Shown one piece after another: positions 1 to 8,605 of a stretch of 62,491 nt of DNA. A program made the translations under genes and the position numbers. Position 1 is the stretch's first letter. The number at the start of each line of letters is the position of its first letter. This DNA comes from an uncultured Gammaproteobacteria bacterium (lineage in GTDB: Bacteria > Pseudomonadota > Gammaproteobacteria > Arenicellales > CAJQKF01). The stretch covers positions 1 to 62,491 of the forward strand of contig CAJQKF010000070.1 of assembly GCA_905478855.1 (NCBI GenBank), written 5' to 3'. The notes under the pieces were generated by a model. That model was not told where the DNA came from. It did not search any database and saw only the letters and a list, made by a program, of their open reading frames with translations.

Positions 1-187
1 TAGATTAACGGCGGCACTATTCAGTCCAAGCCTACAAAAACCCATCGCATTGGCTTTGCTCGAGAATGGTCAGCAACGCCATCATGATCAGCTCTGGGCA
101 GTATCACCGATTCAACAGAAGTCTGTAGCCGTTACTGTTGGGCCAGCGTGTTTCCACGATTTAGAGGGGGAACGCTTGCATGCCTGA
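1..187 (+). CDS. soxA: Sarcosine oxidase alpha subunit, C-terminal end (partial)
   Basis: An open frame enters from the left edge and stops with TGA at 185-187, giving about 61 residues. They match the C-terminal GcvT-like tail of heterotetrameric sarcosine oxidase alpha: FSPSLQKPIALALLENG corresponds to FSPTLxRxIALALLxNG, and the chain ends DLEGERLHA as SoxA normally ends DPxGExxxA. The second soxA in this window ends in the same way (SPTLERTIALALLKNG, DPRGEKMRA). Family knowledge: SoxA binds FAD, NAD and folate and passes the sarcosine methyl to tetrahydrofolate as methylene-THF. The stop overlaps the next start by 8 bases, as expected for soxA-soxG coupling. Upstream soxB and soxD should lie outside the window. 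Confidence 0.82.
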   Translation, partial: RLTAALFSPSLQKPIALALLENGQQRHHDQLWAVSPIQQKSVAVTVGPACFHDLEGERLHA

Positions 188-755
188 ATCAATCGAAGTT
201 CGTGGCGCAACCGATGTTCCGGATTATCCAGTTCCGGATGCCAGTTTAACAATTTATGAAACCGATCAACTAAATATTTGGTCGGTCCAGTCTACTCACT
301 TACACAGTCTTGAAGACTACTTTCTAGGTACGTTTAACGCGGAGCCACAAATCGGACGAATGTTCTTTAGCGATGAATGGCGACTGATACAAATATCGCC
401 TAATCGAGCTTTTTTAATTTCTGAACAATCGACACCACTGCAAACCACAACGAACTACAAAACCATGTTAACCGATGTCAGTCACGGTTATTGCGAACTA
501 GTTTTGTCTGGTGAACTTTCTTTTGACTTCGTGGGTTTATACGTTTCCGCCGACCTGAACAAAGCATTAATACATGGCAAAGATAATCTACGTTGTCGAT
601 TCGGCCAATATAGTTGTTTATTGTATTGGGACAATTCCAGTCAAGTTCGAGTGTTAATCGAACGATCCTATGCACGATCTTTTCGCAATTATCTAGATCA
701 TCTGATGCGACGTCATGACTTGACGACATCACTCAAAACTAACCCCTCTCATTAA
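180..755 (+). CDS. soxG: Sarcosine oxidase gamma subunit
   Basis: A 191-residue protein starting at an ATG that overlaps the end of soxA and follows a strong Shine-Dalgarno run (GAGGGGG, about 9 bases upstream). The C-terminal RSYARSFRNYL segment matches the typical SoxG ending (RSYAxYxxxxL). SoxG is the small GcvT-fold gamma subunit of the cytoplasmic alpha-beta-gamma-delta sarcosine oxidase, which turns sarcosine into glycine. It is only distantly similar to the second soxG at 19270-19791, so the two operons are not a recent duplication. Family SoxG proteins are about 170-210 residues long, so the length is normal. Confidence 0.8.
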   Translation: MPESIEVRGATDVPDYPVPDASLTIYETDQLNIWSVQSTHLHSLEDYFLGTFNAEPQIGRMFFSDEWRLIQISPNRAFLISEQSTPLQTTTNYKTMLTDVSHGYCELVLSGELSFDFVGLYVSADLNKALIHGKDNLRCRFGQYSCLLYWDNSSQVRVLIERSYARSFRNYLDHLMRRHDLTTSLKTNPSH

Positions 756-763
756 TAAAAAAT

Positions 764-1453
764 ATGACGACTAAAAAACGTAAAGTGTCAAAAAGTGTTG
801 CCCAGGCACCCTTGAATGATCGCATTTACCAAAGTGTAAAATGGTCGTTAATAATTGGCGAGTATTTTCCTGGTAGCGTTCTCTCCATCCGTTCGCTTGC
901 AAAGAAAATGGGTACAAGTACCATGCCCGTTCGTGAAGCTCTAGCTCGGCTATCCTCGGAACGTCTACTACAATCTTCGGTCAAGCGTTCTTACAAAGTC
1001 GCCGAGCTGGATCCAAAGCGTGTTGCCGATCAGTTTTTTCTACGCGCCCGACTGGAAGGTATAGCCACTGAACTTGCTGTGCCCAATCTAACGGCTTCCC
1101 AAATTGATGAACTCGAAGCTCTGGCGCATATGATGGTCAAAGACATCAAGACAGGCAATAACGAAAACTACATTGTCCGTAACTACAATTTTCATTTCGC
1201 CATTTATGCGGCTAGCCAAAACGAGGAACTCTTCTGGTCTATCGAACGATTGTGGGCACAAACCGGGCCTTATTTAGCCCAAGTGGTACGCAGTCAACAT
1301 ATGCCAGAAGATTGGCAATTTTTACACAATGAAATTGCCAAAGCCATTCGATCTAGAAATGCGCAACAGGCAGCAAGACTCATCGAAAAAGATATTAGTT
1401 GGGGAGTAACAACATTTGCTGCCCATATTCGAGGAGAACTGGAGCAATCATGA
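764..1453 (+). CDS. GntR-family transcriptional regulator, FCD (FadR) subfamily
   Basis: 229 residues. The N-terminal winged helix-turn-helix (about 15-78) carries the GntR signature MPVREALARL at 54-63. An FCD ligand-binding domain follows (about 90-215), with the usual RxxLE start (95-99) and the His of NFHFAIYAAS (H144) at the family's metal-binding position. FCD regulators usually repress neighbouring catabolic genes and are released by a carboxylate metabolite. It lies 8 bases after soxG and overlaps the dehydrogenase behind it by 4 bases (ATGA), so it is probably co-transcribed with the sarcosine/dimethylglycine genes and may sense one of their intermediates. The Shine-Dalgarno is weak. 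Confidence 0.88.
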   Translation: MTTKKRKVSKSVAQAPLNDRIYQSVKWSLIIGEYFPGSVLSIRSLAKKMGTSTMPVREALARLSSERLLQSSVKRSYKVAELDPKRVADQFFLRARLEGIATELAVPNLTASQIDELEALAHMMVKDIKTGNNENYIVRNYNFHFAIYAASQNEELFWSIERLWAQTGPYLAQVVRSQHMPEDWQFLHNEIAKAIRSRNAQQAARLIEKDISWGVTTFAAHIRGELEQS

Positions 1454-3861
1454 AAACAACAGCACAAGTTGTCGTCATTGGCGGCGGTGTCGTCGGCTGC
1501 TCAATCCTATATCATCTCGCCAAAAATGGCTGGACCGATGTAATGCTAATCGAGCGCTCGGAGCTAACCTCTGGTTCAAGCTGGCATGCGGCAGGCGGAC
1601 TGTTTACGATTACACGACCTAATACCGCTGCCGAGATACATCGTTATACTTTTCAGATATATCGCGAACTGGAAGAGGAATCGGATCAATCCTGCGGCTT
1701 TCACTTTACCGGTGGTATTAATATTTGCCGAACCCAAGAAGAAATCGACAGCAACGCTATGATGCGAAGTGCCTGTCGTCGATTGGGTATCGAAAGTCAC
1801 TTTATTTCTCTCGATGAAGTACAAAAGAAGGTTCCTTTCCTGGATACCACACAAATAATGGGGGCGTTGTGGGAAGAAGAAGGCGGTCATGTTGACCCAG
1901 CGTCTGCCACCCAGGCTTTTGCCGCAGCAGCACGTAAGCTCGGCGCTAATATTTATCGACATTGTCCGGTAATCACAACAACTCAACGCAGTGATGGAAG
2001 TTGGGATGTAGGAACAAAAAACGGTACTGTACACACTGAGTTCGTGGTCAATGCGGCGGGCTTATGGGGACGTGAAGTTGCCGCATTGGCTGGTATCCAA
2101 CTACCTCTGATTCCTGTCGAGCACCATTATCTGGTTACAGATAATATGCCTGAAATTGAAAGTCTAGACTTCGAGCTACCCCAAATAAACGACAACGAAA
2201 CTGGGGTTTACATGCGCCAGGAAGGCCAAGGTCTATTACTGGGGGCCTATGAGAAAACCTGCACACACTGGGCCATCGATGGTACACCGCTGGATTTCGG
2301 ACACGAGTTGCTTAACGAAGATTTATCTCGCATGTCCTGGAATTTCGAGAAATCTCTAGAACTCATACCATGCCTTTCCGAGGTGGGAATCAAACGAATA
2401 ATCAACGGACCCATGATCTTCTCACCAGACCTCGGCCCACTGGTTGGTCCACACCCATCTCGGCGTAATTATTTTTGTGCAAACGGTGTTATGGCTGGTT
2501 TTAATCAAGGTGCAGGTATTGGTCGCGTATTGTCTGACTGGATCATTCAGGGCGAACCTGAAATCGATATTTCCTGCTGGGATGTGGCTCGTTTCGGTGA
2601 ATGGGCGGATAAATCCTACGCAGAAAAAACCACTCGTTACTTTTATGAAAACCGATCCGAGAAAATTTTCCCCTATCAGGAATTCGACATTGGTCGTCCT
2701 ATACATAAACCGGCCGTTTACGATCGTTTACAGAACGCCAACGCAGTTTTTGGTAGTTCTTTCGGCCAGGAACATGCTAACTGGTTTGCACCAAGAGGCA
2801 CCGAAGCACGAGACTCATTAACGTATCGACAACCCAACTGGTGGCAGACCGTTATCGACGAAGGCAAGCGTATTCGCAACGAAGTTGGGCTAATGGAGTT
2901 TTCAGCCATGGCCAAGTTTGAAGTTTACGGTCCTGGTGCGAAAGTATGGCTTGATAGAATCATGGCCAACTGCTTACCAAAAGTTGGACGTATGAGTCTG
3001 TCACCCATGCTCTCATCTAAAGGAAGAGTCGCAGGAGATTTTTCTATTTCCCGTCTTGAGTCTGATCGGTTCCTAGTGTTAGGTGCCGACACAATGCAAC
3101 TGGCTTTCATGCGATACTTCGAATCAAGTCTGCCGGATACAGGTGTTAGTCTTAAAAACCTGTCCCAACAATATGGTGGCCTGCATGTGTGTGGACCTAG
3201 AGCTCAGGAGCTGATCGAAAACATCGCACTTCGGGATATGGATAGCGCCAATTTTCCATTTATGTCCTCAGCAGAAATGACACTTGGAAATATTGAAAAA
3301 GTTAAAGTTTTGCGTGTATCCTTTACGGGTGAAACCGGCTACGAAATGTATCTGCCAATGTCGCAACAATTAGCATTATTTGATTTAATTTATCATCAGG
3401 GTCAGTCGCTTGGGCTTGGACTAGTCGGCACTCGGTCATTAATGCAGACACGTCTAGAAAAAAGCTTCCCTGCCTGGGGTCTGGAGTTATCTCTGGACTA
3501 CACTGCTGTTGAGGCCGACATGGATCGATTTGTTAAGCCAGACAAAGGCGAGTTTATCGGTCGTAAGGCGTTTTTGAACTCTGCTCCACCACGTGAAAAG
3601 TTCGCTACTTTTTGCGTTGACGCCGGCGACTGCGCTATATGGGGAGATGAAGCTATTTTTCTTAACGGCGAACCGGTTGGCTATGTCACTTCCGGAGGCT
3701 TTGGACCATTTGTTGAAAAACATATAGCTCTAGGTTACGTGGATATTGATGCGTATCAACCCGGTGGACGGTATGCAGTTGAAATATTGGGACAACTACG
3801 GGATGCTACATTGCAGACCGAGCCACTATACGACCCTAGTGGGTCAAGAATGCGTGGATGA
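1450..3861 (+). CDS. Dimethylglycine/sarcosine dehydrogenase-like FAD protein fused to GcvT domain
   Basis: 803 residues from the ATG at 1450, which overlaps the stop of the GntR gene (ATGA). The frame is open further upstream, but that part reads through gntR and is not used. An N-terminal DAO-type FAD domain (about 6-365) has the dinucleotide motif GGGVVG at 11-16. The segment LTSGSSWHAAGG has its His (H46) where dimethylglycine and sarcosine dehydrogenases attach FAD covalently. A linker domain and a C-terminal aminomethyltransferase (GcvT) part follow (about 430-800, with FTGETGYEMYLP). The family demethylates dimethylglycine, sarcosine or related N-methyl amines and hands the carbon to THF, passing electrons to an ETF. 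The substrate cannot be fixed by reading; dimethylglycine or sarcosine is likeliest given the soxAG neighbours. Confidence 0.87.
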   Translation: MKTTAQVVVIGGGVVGCSILYHLAKNGWTDVMLIERSELTSGSSWHAAGGLFTITRPNTAAEIHRYTFQIYRELEEESDQSCGFHFTGGINICRTQEEIDSNAMMRSACRRLGIESHFISLDEVQKKVPFLDTTQIMGALWEEEGGHVDPASATQAFAAAARKLGANIYRHCPVITTTQRSDGSWDVGTKNGTVHTEFVVNAAGLWGREVAALAGIQLPLIPVEHHYLVTDNMPEIESLDFELPQINDNETGVYMRQEGQGLLLGAYEKTCTHWAIDGTPLDFGHELLNEDLSRMSWNFEKSLELIPCLSEVGIKRIINGPMIFSPDLGPLVGPHPSRRNYFCANGVMAGFNQGAGIGRVLSDWIIQGEPEIDISCWDVARFGEWADKSYAEKTTRYFYENRSEKIFPYQEFDIGRPIHKPAVYDRLQNANAVFGSSFGQEHANWFAPRGTEARDSLTYRQPNWWQTVIDEGKRIRNEVGLMEFSAMAKFEVYGPGAKVWLDRIMANCLPKVGRMSLSPMLSSKGRVAGDFSISRLESDRFLVLGADTMQLAFMRYFESSLPDTGVSLKNLSQQYGGLHVCGPRAQELIENIALRDMDSANFPFMSSAEMTLGNIEKVKVLRVSFTGETGYEMYLPMSQQLALFDLIYHQGQSLGLGLVGTRSLMQTRLEKSFPAWGLELSLDYTAVEADMDRFVKPDKGEFIGRKAFLNSAPPREKFATFCVDAGDCAIWGDEAIFLNGEPVGYVTSGGFGPFVEKHIALGYVDIDAYQPGGRYAVEILGQLRDATLQTEPLYDPSGSRMRG

Positions 3862-4001
3862 GGTGAACATGAAGCATTTGTCGGGACAAACTGATCATTG
3901 GCGTTTTTCGATCATGGGTGAAGAAACTTGGGCTGGAGTTGAAAAATTTAATTTTCCAACTTTCCTACTCAGCTATTTTCGTCCTACCCGGAGACAAAAT
4001 T

Positions 4002-5537
4002 ATGAACCGTCGACGCAACAAATCCAGAGCATCTCGCCAATCAACCCGTAATCAAGGATTCAATCAATTACCTTTCGGCCAATTGGTTAACCCTTATCCA
4101 CCGATGGAGATTCGCTCTGTCGATCAACTCGAGACAATCCATCAGGCCAGTCTTAAAATTCTCCGCGACATCGGTCTGCGAGTGGATAATCCCGCGGCAC
4201 TAAAATTGCTAGCAAACCTGAAGGCAGACGTCTACTTCGACAATAACCATGTTCGCCTTGACCCTGCGCTCGTTGAAGAACTACTTCAGAACGTGCCACC
4301 CGAGTTCACCATACATGCACGCAACCCGGAGAAAACACTTCGTGTTGGCGGCAATGCCATGGTGTTTGCAACAACCTGTGGGCCATCTTTCGTTTCCGAT
4401 CTGGATCTTGGCCGACGTGCTGGCACCCAACAAGATATGGAAAACTTCGTCAAGTTAGCCGGTATGTTGAATATCCTGCATCACGAGGGCGGCAGTGGTC
4501 CAGAACCGCTTGATTTACCACCAGCCAGCCGGCACCTTGATATGATGTATGCACAGATTGCATTAACCGATAAAGGCTGGCATCCAAGTTGGTTAAATAC
4601 TGCAAAGCGCGCCCGTGACTGTATAGAAATGGCCAAAATTGCGATGCAAACCGATGATGAAGGGCTTAGACAACACCCCGCTATCATCGGTGGTATTAAC
4701 ACCAATTCTCCACTTTTGTGGGACGAGGGCCAGGTCGACGGCATGCGTGTGTTTGCTGAAGCGGGTCAACCGGTCCATGCTACCCCGTTTACATTAGCCG
4801 GTGCGATGGCACCCGCAACGGTGGCTGGTGCTGTTACCCTACAAAATGCCGAGGCTCTAGGTTGCATCGCAATTACCCAGGCTGCTGTTCCTGGCGCACC
4901 CACTTTTTACGGGCATTTCACATCCAACGTTGATATGCGTACGGGTTCACCGGCATTTGGCACACCTGAATACGCCCAATCAGTAATCATGTCCGGCCAA
5001 TTAGCCAGACGCTATAAACTACCTCTACGCTCATCTAGCACTACTGGGTCGGCCTGTGTAGATTTACAAGCAGCCTATGAAAGTGACATGTCAATTAATG
5101 CATGTATTCAGGCCCATGTTAACGATGTAATGCATGCCGGTGGCTGGCTTGAAGGTGGACTTACCTGTTCCTTCGAAAAGCTAATTCTAGATGCTGAACT
5201 TTTGCAAATGCAAGCAGCATTCCTACAGCCGGTTGCTGTGGATGATGACAGTCTTGGTATCGAAGCCATCGCCGAGGTTGGTCCCGGTGGGCATTTCTTT
5301 GGCACTGCGCATACCCTGGAACGCTATGAAGATGCATTTTACCAACCGATACTTTCTGACTGGCGTAACTTCGAAAGCTGGCAGGAAGATGGCGCTAAAA
5401 GTGCAACCCAGCGTGCGAATGAAATCTGGAAAAAACTCTTACATGAATACCAGAAGCCACCTATCGACCCGGCCATCGAAGAGGAATTACAGGCCTATAT
5501 GGCAAAACGAAAATTGGAAATAATTGATGAACCTTGA
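4002..5537 (+). CDS. MttB-family (trimethylamine methyltransferase-like) protein
   Basis: 511 residues from ATG 4002, preceded by GGAG at 3990-3993. An upstream in-frame ATG at 3918 lacks a ribosome site and adds an unrelated 28-residue leader. The lysine/arginine-rich start followed by SLKILRDIGLRVDNPAAL, AIIGGINTNSPL and EVGPGGHFFGTAHT is typical of the non-pyrrolysine MttB/MtgB superfamily, in which anaerobic members demethylate trimethylamine or glycine betaine onto a corrinoid protein. The frame has no internal amber codon, so it is not a pyrrolysine enzyme. No corrinoid protein is encoded nearby, so the methyl acceptor and exact reaction are unknown. The position behind the dehydrogenase implies a role in methylated-amine breakdown. 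Confidence 0.85.
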   Translation: MNRRRNKSRASRQSTRNQGFNQLPFGQLVNPYPPMEIRSVDQLETIHQASLKILRDIGLRVDNPAALKLLANLKADVYFDNNHVRLDPALVEELLQNVPPEFTIHARNPEKTLRVGGNAMVFATTCGPSFVSDLDLGRRAGTQQDMENFVKLAGMLNILHHEGGSGPEPLDLPPASRHLDMMYAQIALTDKGWHPSWLNTAKRARDCIEMAKIAMQTDDEGLRQHPAIIGGINTNSPLLWDEGQVDGMRVFAEAGQPVHATPFTLAGAMAPATVAGAVTLQNAEALGCIAITQAAVPGAPTFYGHFTSNVDMRTGSPAFGTPEYAQSVIMSGQLARRYKLPLRSSSTTGSACVDLQAAYESDMSINACIQAHVNDVMHAGGWLEGGLTCSFEKLILDAELLQMQAAFLQPVAVDDDSLGIEAIAEVGPGGHFFGTAHTLERYEDAFYQPILSDWRNFESWQEDGAKSATQRANEIWKKLLHEYQKPPIDPAIEEELQAYMAKRKLEIIDEP

Positions 5538-5620
5538 AAATACCACTAAGGCTAAACTAAAGACCCTAGTATAAATAACAAGTATTAACAAAACCTGAAC
5601 ACCAAACAGAGGCCTTAATC

Positions 5621-6235
5621 ATGTCCGTAGAAACAGACAATCAACGACCCTGCTGGATCGATACAATCGACCCAAAAGATGCGTCATCCGAACTCTCGTC
5701 GATGTACCAACATGTAGGGTCTGTACATAATAAGATCCACAACTTGTACCGTGCATTCTCGTTGCAACCCCAACCACTAATTGCCGCAGATCAACATTAC
5801 CGTGATGTCTTGCATAACGAGAACAACCATTCCGACCCTTGGTTTCTAGAATTGCTGGCAAGCCAAGCAGCCATCATTGCTAACTGTCATTATGCCTTGT
5901 CTAACCACGGGGCTAATTTCAAAGCGTTGCTCGGCGATGACGAACTAGGCGATAAAATGCTGACCTCCGTGCGTGAAGACCAGTTTGACAATAATCCTAT
6001 CTTTACTACTAAACAGTCCTCACTACTAAAATTTGGCGCCAAACTTTGTCGTCATCCAGACACCATGTGTGAACAGGATATTATCGATTTAAAAACAGTC
6101 GGAGTTACAGATACCGAAATTCTCGAAGCTGTGCAATCCACTGCCTGCTTTGCGTACTGGGTGCGGTTTATCAATGCACTCGGTATTAACCTTGGCAATG
6201 AAACCATCGGCATGTATCACAATGACAATCAGTAA
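5621..6235 (+). CDS. AhpD/carboxymuconolactone-decarboxylase-like protein with altered Cys motif
   Basis: 204 residues with AGAGG before the ATG. The fold signature is recognisable: a helix ELLASQAAIIANCHYALSNH in place of the peroxidase-related AhpD motif E-x-x-A-x(5)-N-x-C-x-x-C-x-x-x-H. One Cys is kept and the position of the second Cys is Ala (NCHYALSNH). Standard members use the CxxC pair for thiol peroxidase chemistry, so this copy cannot form that disulphide. The flanking pattern (start YRAFSLQPQPLIAADQHYRDVL, end QSTACFAYWVRFINALG) fits the uncharacterised peroxidase-related group. The gene sits between mttB-like and the dioxygenase, overlapping the latter by 14 bases, so it belongs to the same operon. 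Function is unknown. Confidence 0.72.
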   Translation: MSVETDNQRPCWIDTIDPKDASSELSSMYQHVGSVHNKIHNLYRAFSLQPQPLIAADQHYRDVLHNENNHSDPWFLELLASQAAIIANCHYALSNHGANFKALLGDDELGDKMLTSVREDQFDNNPIFTTKQSSLLKFGAKLCRHPDTMCEQDIIDLKTVGVTDTEILEAVQSTACFAYWVRFINALGINLGNETIGMYHNDNQ

Positions 6236-7412
6236 CATCTCACTGATTGCTGTTGAACTAGAAAACAATCAGGTTAGAGTTTTCTGGCAAGATGGGTTTC
6301 GATCGACTTTCCATAATATCTGGTTGCGTCACTCTCCAGGTTACCCCGATTCCAAACGCCCTACGGACGAAAAAGGAAGATTTCCTAGTTCCTCGGTCTT
6401 TATAACACCATCTCAGGCCACAATCACCGTAGCCGGAAATTTGCGGCTGAAATGGAATAATGGTCGTATTTCCGAGCATTGCACTAGCTGGCTGCGGGAG
6501 AACGTATATGATCAGGATACGCTCCTACAAAAGCGCAGAACAGCAAGTCTTTGGAATTCAGAAAGCGTACTCAAGCATACTGAATTCGATTTAAAATTAC
6601 TCTGTAATAATGACAATGCAGTGCTCGATATGTTTGAGCATTTGCTAGATCATGGTGTTGTCATGCTTCGTCAGGTTCCGACAAAACTAAACACGATTAT
6701 CGAAATTGCTAACTGGTTCGGTCATACCCCAACAAATTTATACTCTGATGATGCCGAACAACCGTGTATCGGTAATATCAAAATTGATCCCAGTGTTTCC
6801 GTGGCAACCAATATGTGTCACTTCCTCGGCCCCCATACTGATACGTGTTGGCGACAAACCCTCAGTGGGCTCGTATTATTACATTGTCTGAAAGCGCACC
6901 CCCAAGGAGGACGATCCATCGTTGTTGATGGCTTTGCAGTGGCGAGTCGATTACGCGATGAAGATCAAACTGCATTCGACCTGCTGTCACAGGTTCCGAT
7001 AAGCTTTGGTTCAAAAGTTGATAATAAAGATGACTGGCGGGTATTGGGTCGAATCATTTCTACCGCTGCCGATGGTCATCTAGAAGGTATTCGTTATAAC
7101 GGTAATTCGATTGAACAACTGGAGTTACCCTCGAAATTAATTGAACCTGTTTATCAGGCGTTGGAAAAGTTTGAGTCCATACTCTATGACAGGGCATTAT
7201 GGTGGCAGCCCATGCTACAGCCTGGAGATCTACTTATTCTTGATAACCACCGTGTGTTGCATGGTCGGGAAGCTTTTGATCCAGATGTAGCGGAACGACA
7301 TCTGCAAATCTGTGCCGTCGATCGCGATGACTTCCACAACAACTACCGACGCATGGCAAAAAAACGTGGTAAGCCGGACTGGAATTTACGTTTAAGCGCC
7401 GGTGTCGTCTAA
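6222..7412 (+). CDS. Gamma-butyrobetaine-dioxygenase-like Fe(II)/2-oxoglutarate oxygenase
   Basis: 396 residues from ATG 6222, overlapping the AhpD-like gene by 14 bases. The N-terminal DUF971-type domain (VFWQDGFRSTFHNIWLR and RLKWNNGRISEHCTSWLREN) followed by a TauD fold is the two-domain layout of gamma-butyrobetaine hydroxylase and trimethyllysine dioxygenase. The iron site is HTD in LGPHTDTC, with the distal His in RVLHGREAF and a downstream Arg in AERHLQI. The N-terminal zinc cysteines of animal BBOX (WLRDNCxCxxC) are absent; here the segment reads WLRHSPGYPDS. Known members hydroxylate gamma-butyrobetaine to carnitine. In this operon a trimethylammonium amino acid is a reasonable substrate, but that is inference. 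Confidence 0.82.
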   Translation: MTISNISLIAVELENNQVRVFWQDGFRSTFHNIWLRHSPGYPDSKRPTDEKGRFPSSSVFITPSQATITVAGNLRLKWNNGRISEHCTSWLRENVYDQDTLLQKRRTASLWNSESVLKHTEFDLKLLCNNDNAVLDMFEHLLDHGVVMLRQVPTKLNTIIEIANWFGHTPTNLYSDDAEQPCIGNIKIDPSVSVATNMCHFLGPHTDTCWRQTLSGLVLLHCLKAHPQGGRSIVVDGFAVASRLRDEDQTAFDLLSQVPISFGSKVDNKDDWRVLGRIISTAADGHLEGIRYNGNSIEQLELPSKLIEPVYQALEKFESILYDRALWWQPMLQPGDLLILDNHRVLHGREAFDPDVAERHLQICAVDRDDFHNNYRRMAKKRGKPDWNLRLSAGVV

Positions 7413-7426
7413 ACTACAAATTCAAA

Positions 7427-8575
7427 CTATCGCACGTTCGTTAGGTACGACAGGTTCTTGGCTAAGTAATTATAAAAATCCCAAATAGTTCCTTCGTAGT
7501 CGGGTTTAGCTAGAACCGATGACACATAATGCCGCGATTGCAAGCCACGCATCACTCTAACGAGTTGAGCTTCGTCTTCTGCAAAGGTACGGGTAAACAA
7601 GTCGACACCCGCCTTCGCGATTCGTTCTTCTTCATCAGTTTTCGCTGGAAAGCCGATCATGCCAATTCGAGTTCGTAATCGTGTTGCGGATATAGGTTGT
7701 ATTAAATTGTATGTGACCTTGAATCCGGAAATACCAAACACACTGCTCGGCCCGATACCAAGCATTAATGATCGACGCTTCTCATCTTTGTTTAAATCAG
7801 AGTGTGATTCACCCCGCGATGGTGCCTGTTTTGGGTAATACGAATAAAACCCGAAAAAGCCCTCGCCTGATTCGAAGTGCTTAGACAACCTTGTTGGCGT
7901 ATAGGGGTGTAGCGTTTTGCGGTGTACTGTTGATAGGTGATAGCCTTCGAGAAAATTTTCTACTAGGCATTTCCAGTTTACATCCCATTCCTGTTCACTA
8001 GAAAATAGTAACTGCATGTCTTCGATATGCATATTCTTAACCATGGGTTCAATCTGACGAACAGTTTCAGACTCTAAAAAGGATTCAGCATAGGGAGATA
8101 AATTAACGAAAATAAACCCATGCCAGATCTCACATTTAAATTCCGGTAGTTTGCAGTTGCGAATAAACTCAGTATGTTGATCTTCGACACCCTGCGCTCT
8201 GACCAATTGACCACTAAGATCATAAGTCCAGGCATGATAAGAACAGGTAAAACGCTTACTACGACCTTTACCCTCGACCAGTGGCATAGCTCGATGTCGG
8301 CAGACATTTGATAAGGCTTTTATGATGCCAACTTTCGCTCGAACCAGGATGATCGGCTCACCGACAAGCTCCGTTGCGAAATAGTCGCCCACTGCTGGAA
8401 TTTCTTCTTCACGACCGAGGCAAATCCATTTATTACGAAATAACTGCGCACGTTCTATATCGAGTAGTGTTTCTGAAGTATAGAACGAGCCAGGCATAGT
8501 GAAAGCCTGACTGGCATCGGTAGATAGTACTCGATCTAAATACGTGAATAGGGTATTTAATTCTAATTCAGACAT
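7427..8575 (-). CDS. Rieske non-haem iron oxygenase alpha subunit, choline/carnitine monooxygenase-like
   Basis: 382 residues. Rieske [2Fe-2S] ligands are C92, H94, C111 and H114 (CRHRA, CSYHAW). The catalytic iron site is ENFLEGYHLSTVH (H213, H218). The bridging position between cluster and iron is Glu (E210) instead of the usual Asp; a bridging Glu is known in carnitine monooxygenase CntA. The opening FYTSETLLDIERAQLFRNKW resembles GbcA and choline-monooxygenase-type enzymes that attack quaternary ammonium compounds. It is the last gene of the Dpp unit, 30 bases behind the ATPase, and converges on the dioxygenase with no terminator visible between. No reductase gene is nearby. The substrate is likely a betaine-like amine but is unproven. 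Confidence 0.85.
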   Translation of the reverse strand: MSELELNTLFTYLDRVLSTDASQAFTMPGSFYTSETLLDIERAQLFRNKWICLGREEEIPAVGDYFATELVGEPIILVRAKVGIIKALSNVCRHRAMPLVEGKGRSKRFTCSYHAWTYDLSGQLVRAQGVEDQHTEFIRNCKLPEFKCEIWHGFIFVNLSPYAESFLESETVRQIEPMVKNMHIEDMQLLFSSEQEWDVNWKCLVENFLEGYHLSTVHRKTLHPYTPTRLSKHFESGEGFFGFYSYYPKQAPSRGESHSDLNKDEKRRSLMLGIGPSSVFGISGFKVTYNLIQPISATRLRTRIGMIGFPAKTDEEERIAKAGVDLFTRTFAEDEAQLVRVMRGLQSRHYVSSVLAKPDYEGTIWDFYNYLAKNLSYLTNVR

Positions 8576-8605
8576 CAGTTTTTATTAATCCGTCTTGGCT
8601 ATTCT

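Noticed and set aside
1576..2034. Open minus-strand frame of 152 codons opposite the dehydrogenase
   Set aside because: It lies entirely within a strongly conserved gene on the other strand and has no family features; a shadow frame.
4002..5537. Pyrrolysine-containing trimethylamine methyltransferase
   Set aside because: No in-frame amber codon interrupts the conserved region, and no Pyl machinery or corrinoid protein is nearby.
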